DNA of 9,257 nt, taken from assembly GCA_964597685.1 (NCBI GenBank), contig CAZQZC010000104.1, positions 1 to 9,257 on the forward strand, in the 5' to 3' direction. A program made the position numbers and the translations under genes. Of the stretch, positions 6,207 through 9,257 are shown one piece after another (the stretch's first letter is position 1; each line of letters begins with the position of its first letter). This DNA comes from JBCBTJ01 sp964597685 (GTDB lineage Bacteria > Pseudomonadota > Alphaproteobacteria > Caulobacterales > Hyphomonadaceae). The notes beneath the pieces were generated by a model, which did no database searches, was not told the DNA's origin, and saw nothing but the letters and a program-made list of their open reading frames with translations.

Positions 6207-7702
6207 TTCTTCTTCCCTCCACCCATCGGCGGCAGGCCTTGTCCGCCAAGCCCGGGCAGGCCGTTGGGCTGCAGCGGGCCGCCGCCGAGGCCCGGCAATC
6301 CGCCCGGAGGCGCGCCGGCGCCGCCGCCCATTTTTGCGAGGTCTGCGGGGCTGACGCCGGCTGCGCCCATGGCGTTCATCATGCCCTTCATGCCGCCCTT
6401 GGAGACCTTCTTCATCATACCGGCCATCTGCTTGTGCATCTTCAGCACTTTATTGACGTCCGCCACGTCGACGCCGGCGCCCGCGGCGATGCGCTTGCGG
6501 CGCGATGCGTTCAGGAGGGCCGGCTTACGCCGCTCTTGCTGGGTCATCGACAGGATGATCGCCTCTTGGCGCTTGAGGACGTTCTCATTCAGATTCGCCG
6601 AGGCCATGGCCTCTTTCGCTTTGCGCGCGCCCGGCAGCAGGCCCATGACCCCGCCGAGACCACCCATTTTCTGCAGCTGGCGGAATTGTTCGGCGAGATC
6701 CTCCAGATCGAACTGACCCTTGGCCATTTTCTTGGCCATGCGTTCGGCTTTTTCAGCGTCGAGCTGGTCGCCGGCCTTTTCAACAAGGGCGACAATGTCG
6801 CCGCGGCCAAGGATGCGCCCGGCCAGCCGCTTGGCTTCGAACGCATCCAGACCGTCGAGTTTCTCGCCAGTCCCCAAGAACTTGATCGGCAGGCCCGTCA
6901 CGGCGCGCATGGAGAGCGCTGCGCCGCCGCGTCCGTCGCCGTCCATCCGGGTGAGGACGAGGCCCGTCAGCTTCAGCCGCTCGTCGAAGCGCTTGGCGGT
7001 CTCAACGGCGTCCTGGCCGGTCAGCGCGTCGGCGACCAGCAGGATCTCAGACGGGTCGGCGATCGCCGCGACATCGGCCGCTTCGCCCATCATCTGTTCG
7101 TCGAGCGTTGTGCGTCCGGCGGTGTCGAGGAACAGGACGTCGTATCCGCCAAGCTCAGCCGCCTTGAGCGCGCGCCGAGCGATATCGGCAGGCAGCTGGC
7201 CTTCGACGATGGGCAAGGACGACACGCCGTCGCCGCACTGGCCGGCGAGCACGGCGAGCTGCTGCATGGCGGCGGGACGGCGGACATCCAGCGAGGCGAG
7301 CAGCACTTTCTTCCGGTCGCGCTCCGCCAGACGCTTGGCGAGCTTGCCCGTCGTTGTCGTCTTACCGGAGCCCTGAAGGCCCGCCATCATGATGACGGCT
7401 GGCGGATTGTCGATCTTGAGACCGGTCTCCGCGTCCTCGCCGCCCAGCATATCCACCAGGCCGTCGTGGACGATCTTGATGACCTGCTGGCCCGGCTTGA
7501 CGGAGCGGATGACCTCTTCGCCAACCGCCTGCTCCTTGATCTTGCCGATAAAGTCCTTGACCACCGGCAGGGCGACGTCGGCTTCCAGAAGCGCGACGCG
7601 GATTTCTCGAAGCGCGGCTGAGACATCCTTCTCCGACAGCGCGCCACGCCCTGTCAGGCCGTCGAATATGCCGCCGAGGCGGTCTGTCAGCGCGTCGAAC
7701 AT
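6203..7702 (-). CDS. ffh: Signal recognition particle protein Ffh
   Basis: The 499-residue SRP GTPase binds 4.5S RNA and hydrophobic signal sequences at the ribosome and delivers inner-membrane proteins to FtsY. The N domain is helical (1-100). The G domain has the P-loop GLQGSGKT (109-115), DVRRPAA (139-145), DTAGR (193-197) and TRMDGDGRGG (251-260), then GTGEKLDGLDAF. The methionine-rich M domain (about 320-450) contains the RNA-binding SRRKRIAAGAG (400-410) and runs such as KQMAGMMKK and GGMKGMMNAMG. A Gly/Pro-rich tail ending in three lysines completes it. The start is ATG 7702 with GGGAG (7715-7711) 8 nt upstream; the frame is open 147 bp further, but that extension matches nothing in the family. 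First gene of the minus-strand cluster. Confidence 0.98.
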   Translation of the reverse strand: MFDALTDRLGGIFDGLTGRGALSEKDVSAALREIRVALLEADVALPVVKDFIGKIKEQAVGEEVIRSVKPGQQVIKIVHDGLVDMLGGEDAETGLKIDNPPAVIMMAGLQGSGKTTTTGKLAKRLAERDRKKVLLASLDVRRPAAMQQLAVLAGQCGDGVSSLPIVEGQLPADIARRALKAAELGGYDVLFLDTAGRTTLDEQMMGEAADVAAIADPSEILLVADALTGQDAVETAKRFDERLKLTGLVLTRMDGDGRGGAALSMRAVTGLPIKFLGTGEKLDGLDAFEAKRLAGRILGRGDIVALVEKAGDQLDAEKAERMAKKMAKGQFDLEDLAEQFRQLQKMGGLGGVMGLLPGARKAKEAMASANLNENVLKRQEAIILSMTQQERRKPALLNASRRKRIAAGAGVDVADVNKVLKMHKQMAGMMKKVSKGGMKGMMNAMGAAGVSPADLAKMGGGAGAPPGGLPGLGGGPLQPNGLPGLGGQGLPPMGGGKKK

Positions 7703-7906
7703 GTGTTCGTCTCCCTGTCCATGTGTTCCTCTCGGAACGTAAGGACGCTTCACTGTCGGCGCAAAGCGATATCGCCCCGCTGAGCGAAACGTCGCCGGGC
7801 GGGGGGCCTCGCCAGGCTCGTCTCCAAGTCGGAGGGGCGTCCCGGTCAAAGCGCGCTTGTCGGTTGCGCGGATGTTCCGGCGCTAAAGCACGCGCGCTGT
7901 GGAAAA
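7703..7906. other. Intergenic region upstream of ffh
   Basis: These 204 bp separate the GNAT gene from ffh and should carry the ffh promoter. A possible but weak box pair on the minus strand is TTGCGC, 17 nt, TACGTT, ending about 40 bp before the ffh start. I found no 4.5S RNA core, no terminator hairpin with a U-run and no credible small gene. Confidence 0.4.
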
Positions 7907-8491
7907 TCAACATTCGGCGGCGAACTTGGCCTCGAGCCGCTCCACAGCCGCCTTCGCCTCGTCACGCAACATGGAGAGGATTTGAACGTCGGCCCAGGAT
8001 CCGTCGGTCATGCGCATGAAAGCGCGCAGGACGCCCTCGCGCTGGGCGCCGAGCCGTTCAAACGCCTCAAGAGCCGCAATGTTGCGGGCGTCGACGGTCC
8101 AGGCGATGCGGCGGGCGCCCCATTCGAGGGCGCGCTTCATCAACAAGCATTGGGTCGCCGGAAACACCAACGTGCCGCGCTTCTCCGGCGGATGCCAGCA
8201 CGAGGAGATGCGAACGCGCCGATGGAGTTCATCTACCAAGCCAAACTCGCAAACGCCGGCGAACCGTCCCTCGGACTGGCAGAACACCGCGAAGGGGACG
8301 GTCACGCCGCGGGCGCGGTTCTTTTGCGTCTGGCGGAGATAGGCGTCGAAGTTCACGCCCCCCGGAATAGAAGGCATCCAGCGCCACATATCCTCGATCG
8401 CGCCGGATTCGCGGAGGTGGTCCCAGTGCTCAGGCCCGAAAACATCGAGCCTGACGACCTGGTTTTCGAGGCCGGGCGCGTCGAGATCCAT
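7907..8491 (-). CDS. GNAT-family N-acetyltransferase, RimJ/RimL-like
   Basis: The 194-residue protein would transfer the acetyl group of acetyl-CoA to an amine, possibly a protein N-terminus or a small molecule; the substrate is not predictable. The N-terminal part LENQVVRLDVFGPEHWDHL is typical of the RimL-like (GNAT_3) branch. In the CoA-binding motif A region this branch has 'WHPPEKRGTLVFPATQCLL' (99-117) in place of the usual R-G-x-G-x-G/A. Further matches are WTVDARNIAALEAFERLGAQREGVLR (131-156) and a final DGSWADVQILSML strand. No clear ribosome site precedes the ATG at 8491, so a leaderless or weakly translated message is possible. It lies 56 bp downstream of ahpD on the same strand and 204 bp from ffh. 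Its relation to either is unclear. Confidence 0.88.
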   Translation of the reverse strand: MDLDAPGLENQVVRLDVFGPEHWDHLRESGAIEDMWRWMPSIPGGVNFDAYLRQTQKNRARGVTVPFAVFCQSEGRFAGVCEFGLVDELHRRVRISSCWHPPEKRGTLVFPATQCLLMKRALEWGARRIAWTVDARNIAALEAFERLGAQREGVLRAFMRMTDGSWADVQILSMLRDEAKAAVERLEAKFAAEC

Positions 8492-8547
8492 CGGCGTATT
8501 AACCGAACAGGCCCCTCGACACGCAAATCAATTCCGAGTCAGGACGA

Positions 8548-9078
8548 TCACGCGGCGGCGGTCTCAGCGGTCAAGACGCGGGAGACGGCGTTGACGACGG
8601 CGCCAATGCGCAAACCCGCTTGGATCTGCTCGCTCGTCATGCCGGCTTTGCGCAGGACGGCCTCATGGCTGTCGAGACACATGCCGCAGCCGTTCACGGC
8701 CGAAACAGCCAGCGAAAACAGCTCAAAGTCGGCCTTGTCGATCCCCGGCGCGCCGATCACGTTCATGCGCAGCTTCGCCGGCAAGGTGGTGTAGACCTCG
8801 TTCGAGATCAGGTGCGTGGCGCGGTAATAGACATTGTTCATGCCCATGATCGCAGCCGCCGCCTTCGCGGCGTTCGCGGCTTCAGGGCTTAATTTGTCGG
8901 CGGCCTCAGCAGCGATCGCTTTCACCGTCTGGGGCTCGCCCACCGCATAGGCGCAGGCCAGCATGCAACCGTACTTCTGTTGATCCGTCAGGACCGTCTC
9001 GTTCGCCAAAGAGCCGAGGTTCAGCTTCAGATCCTTAGCGTAATCCGGCAAAGCGGACTTCAATGTGTCGAGGGACAT
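8548..9078 (-). CDS. ahpD: Alkyl hydroperoxidase AhpD
   Basis: The 176-residue AhpD/carboxymuconolactone-decarboxylase fold protein is close in length and numbering to mycobacterial AhpD, which re-reduces the peroxiredoxin AhpC using lipoamide and has weak peroxidase activity itself. The CxxC site is N-G-C131-G-M-C134-L-D-S-H138-E, and E119 fits the catalytic glutamate of the proton relay. The mycobacterial His between the two cysteines is Met here, a form I recall as common in proteobacteria. Other matching blocks are YACAYAVGE-like (around 36-48) and MGMNNVYYRATHL (78-90). GGGAG (9091-9087) lies 8 nt before the ATG. The gene directly follows ahpC, separated by a strong hairpin terminator, so it is probably expressed by read-through or from its own weak promoter. 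Confidence 0.95.
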   Translation of the reverse strand: MSLDTLKSALPDYAKDLKLNLGSLANETVLTDQQKYGCMLACAYAVGEPQTVKAIAAEAADKLSPEAANAAKAAAAIMGMNNVYYRATHLISNEVYTTLPAKLRMNVIGAPGIDKADFELFSLAVSAVNGCGMCLDSHEAVLRKAGMTSEQIQAGLRIGAVVNAVSRVLTAETAAA

Positions 9079-9108
9079 CAGGACTTCTCCCGTTGAATAA
9101 CCGTGAAA

Positions 9109-9140
9109 AAGCCCGCCCCGCGACCGTGCGAGGCGGGCTT
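9109..9140 (-). terminator. Intrinsic terminator between ahpC and ahpD
   Basis: A perfect 9-bp arm pair (9109-9117 with 9132-9140, AAGCCCGCC/GGCGGGCTT) encloses a 14-nt loop. Three more pairs can form inside the loop (9119-9121 with 9128-9130). On the minus strand the hairpin is followed by a TTTTTC run, fitting termination after ahpC. On the plus strand the following bases (TTATTC) are poorer in T, so bidirectional activity is at best weak. Confidence 0.85.
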
Positions 9141-9159
9141 ATTCGATACATGGACCGGC

Positions 9160-9257
9160 CTAGGCCGACAGCGTCTCGCCGCAGACGGCGCGGTTGCAGG
9201 GTCACAGATCGTCCGTCTGCAGCGCGTCGCGCACGCGCAGCGAGTCATGACGGTTGC
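9160..9257 (-). CDS. ahpC: Peroxiredoxin AhpC, C-terminal end, with in-frame TGA at the resolving-Cys position (candidate selenoprotein)
   Basis: Only the last ~32 codons are in the window. The minus strand reads NRHDSLRVRDALQTDDL, TGA (9204-9202), then PCNRAVCGETLSA and TAG (9162-9160). AhpC proteins that pair with AhpD end in a 'LDALQ(T/S)D(D/E)L-C-x-C-N-R/W' block; in Mycobacterium tuberculosis the two cysteines are C174 and C176, and they resolve the disulfide or sulfenate formed by the peroxidatic Cys. The TGA falls exactly on the first of these, while PCNR and GETL after it are preserved. This argues that the downstream codons are, or very recently were, translated. The options are selenocysteine insertion, a nonsense mutation removing the resolving motif, or a sequence error. 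A SECIS-like hairpin follows the TGA. ahpD is the next gene. Identity as AhpC is strong despite the short stretch; the decoding of TGA is unproven. Confidence 0.8.
9177..9190 (-). promoter_or_regulatory. SECIS-like hairpin after the ahpC TGA
   Basis: On the minus strand CGCCG (9190-9186) pairs with CGGCG (9181-9177) around TCTG. An alternative pairs CCGC (9193-9190) with GCGG (9182-9179) around a 7-nt loop. The 4-nt apex begins 16 nt after the TGA, at the near end of the 16-37 nt range described for bacterial SECIS elements. The apex GUCUGC also matches the fdhF SECIS loop of E. coli as I remember it. It lies entirely within the coding frame, as bacterial SECIS elements do. GC-rich DNA forms such short hairpins by chance, so this is suggestive only. 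Confidence 0.4.

Noticed and set aside
6239..7621. 460-codon plus-strand open frame antisense to ffh
   Set aside because: It has no recognisable domain, while the minus strand encodes a complete Ffh with all GTPase motifs. It is a codon-bias shadow.
7703..7849. 49-residue N-terminal extension of Ffh
   Set aside because: The frame is open, but ATG 7702 has a good GGGAG site and starts at the normal family N-terminus (MFDALTDRLGGIF).
9079..9159. TGA at 9202 simply as the normal ahpC stop
   Set aside because: Not fully excluded, but a normal stop would not be followed in frame by the conserved PCNR...GETL end of AhpC and then a second stop just before the terminator. At minimum it is a recent truncation.
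9156..9167. 12-bp palindrome CGGCCTAGGCCG around the ahpC TAG stop
   Set aside because: It is perfect but has no loop and no U-run. It is probably a by-product of GC-rich codons around TAG and not a convincing binding site or terminator.

Overview
The window is high-GC DNA with the gene content and order of an alphaproteobacterium. The main evidence is the cluster ffh, chorismate mutase, rpsP, rimM on the minus strand, plus ahpC-ahpD and a YceI lipoprotein. I lean towards a marine Caulobacterales/Hyphomonadales/Parvularculales-type organism. That is inference, because no rRNA or other decisive marker is present.

Layout, left to right. (1) 1-1505, minus: the N-terminal ~500 residues of a calcium-binding RTX-repeat protein that runs off the left edge, with a ~220-residue module duplicated inside it. 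(2) 1506-1863: non-coding, between divergent genes. (3) 1864-2499, plus: YceI-family lipoprotein. (4) 2496-2816, minus: small DUF6614-like protein, convergent with yceI and sharing a TTAA stop overlap. (5) 2882-3634, plus: family-2 glycosyltransferase of the polyprenyl-phosphate sugar synthase type, convergent with rimM through a CTAG stop overlap. (6) 7702 down to 3631, minus: the SRP/ribosome cluster ffh > chorismate mutase > rpsP > three-domain beta/gamma-crystallin protein > rimM. The crystallin gene sits between rpsP and rimM, and the usual trmD-rplS do not follow rimM. (7) 8491-7907, minus: GNAT acetyltransferase. (8) 9257-8548, minus: the 3' end of ahpC, a strong hairpin terminator, then ahpD.

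The most striking observation is at the right edge. The ahpC reading frame meets an in-frame TGA (9204-9202) exactly where the AhpC family has the first cysteine of its C-terminal C-x-C resolving motif. The frame then continues with the conserved Pro-Cys-Asn-Arg and Gly-Glu-Thr-Leu residues to a TAG at 9162-9160. A small GC-rich hairpin with a GUCUG apex lies about 16 nt after the TGA, the right place for a bacterial SECIS element. The simplest exciting reading is a selenocysteine-containing AhpC whose Sec replaces the resolving cysteine that AhpD reduces. The competing readings are a truncating nonsense mutation and a sequence error.

Functionally the window combines core translation and secretion housekeeping (Ffh, S16, RimM), peroxide defence (AhpC/AhpD), cell-envelope or secreted proteins (RTX protein, crystallin-fold protein, YceI lipoprotein, glycosyltransferase) and two small enzymes (chorismate mutase, GNAT).
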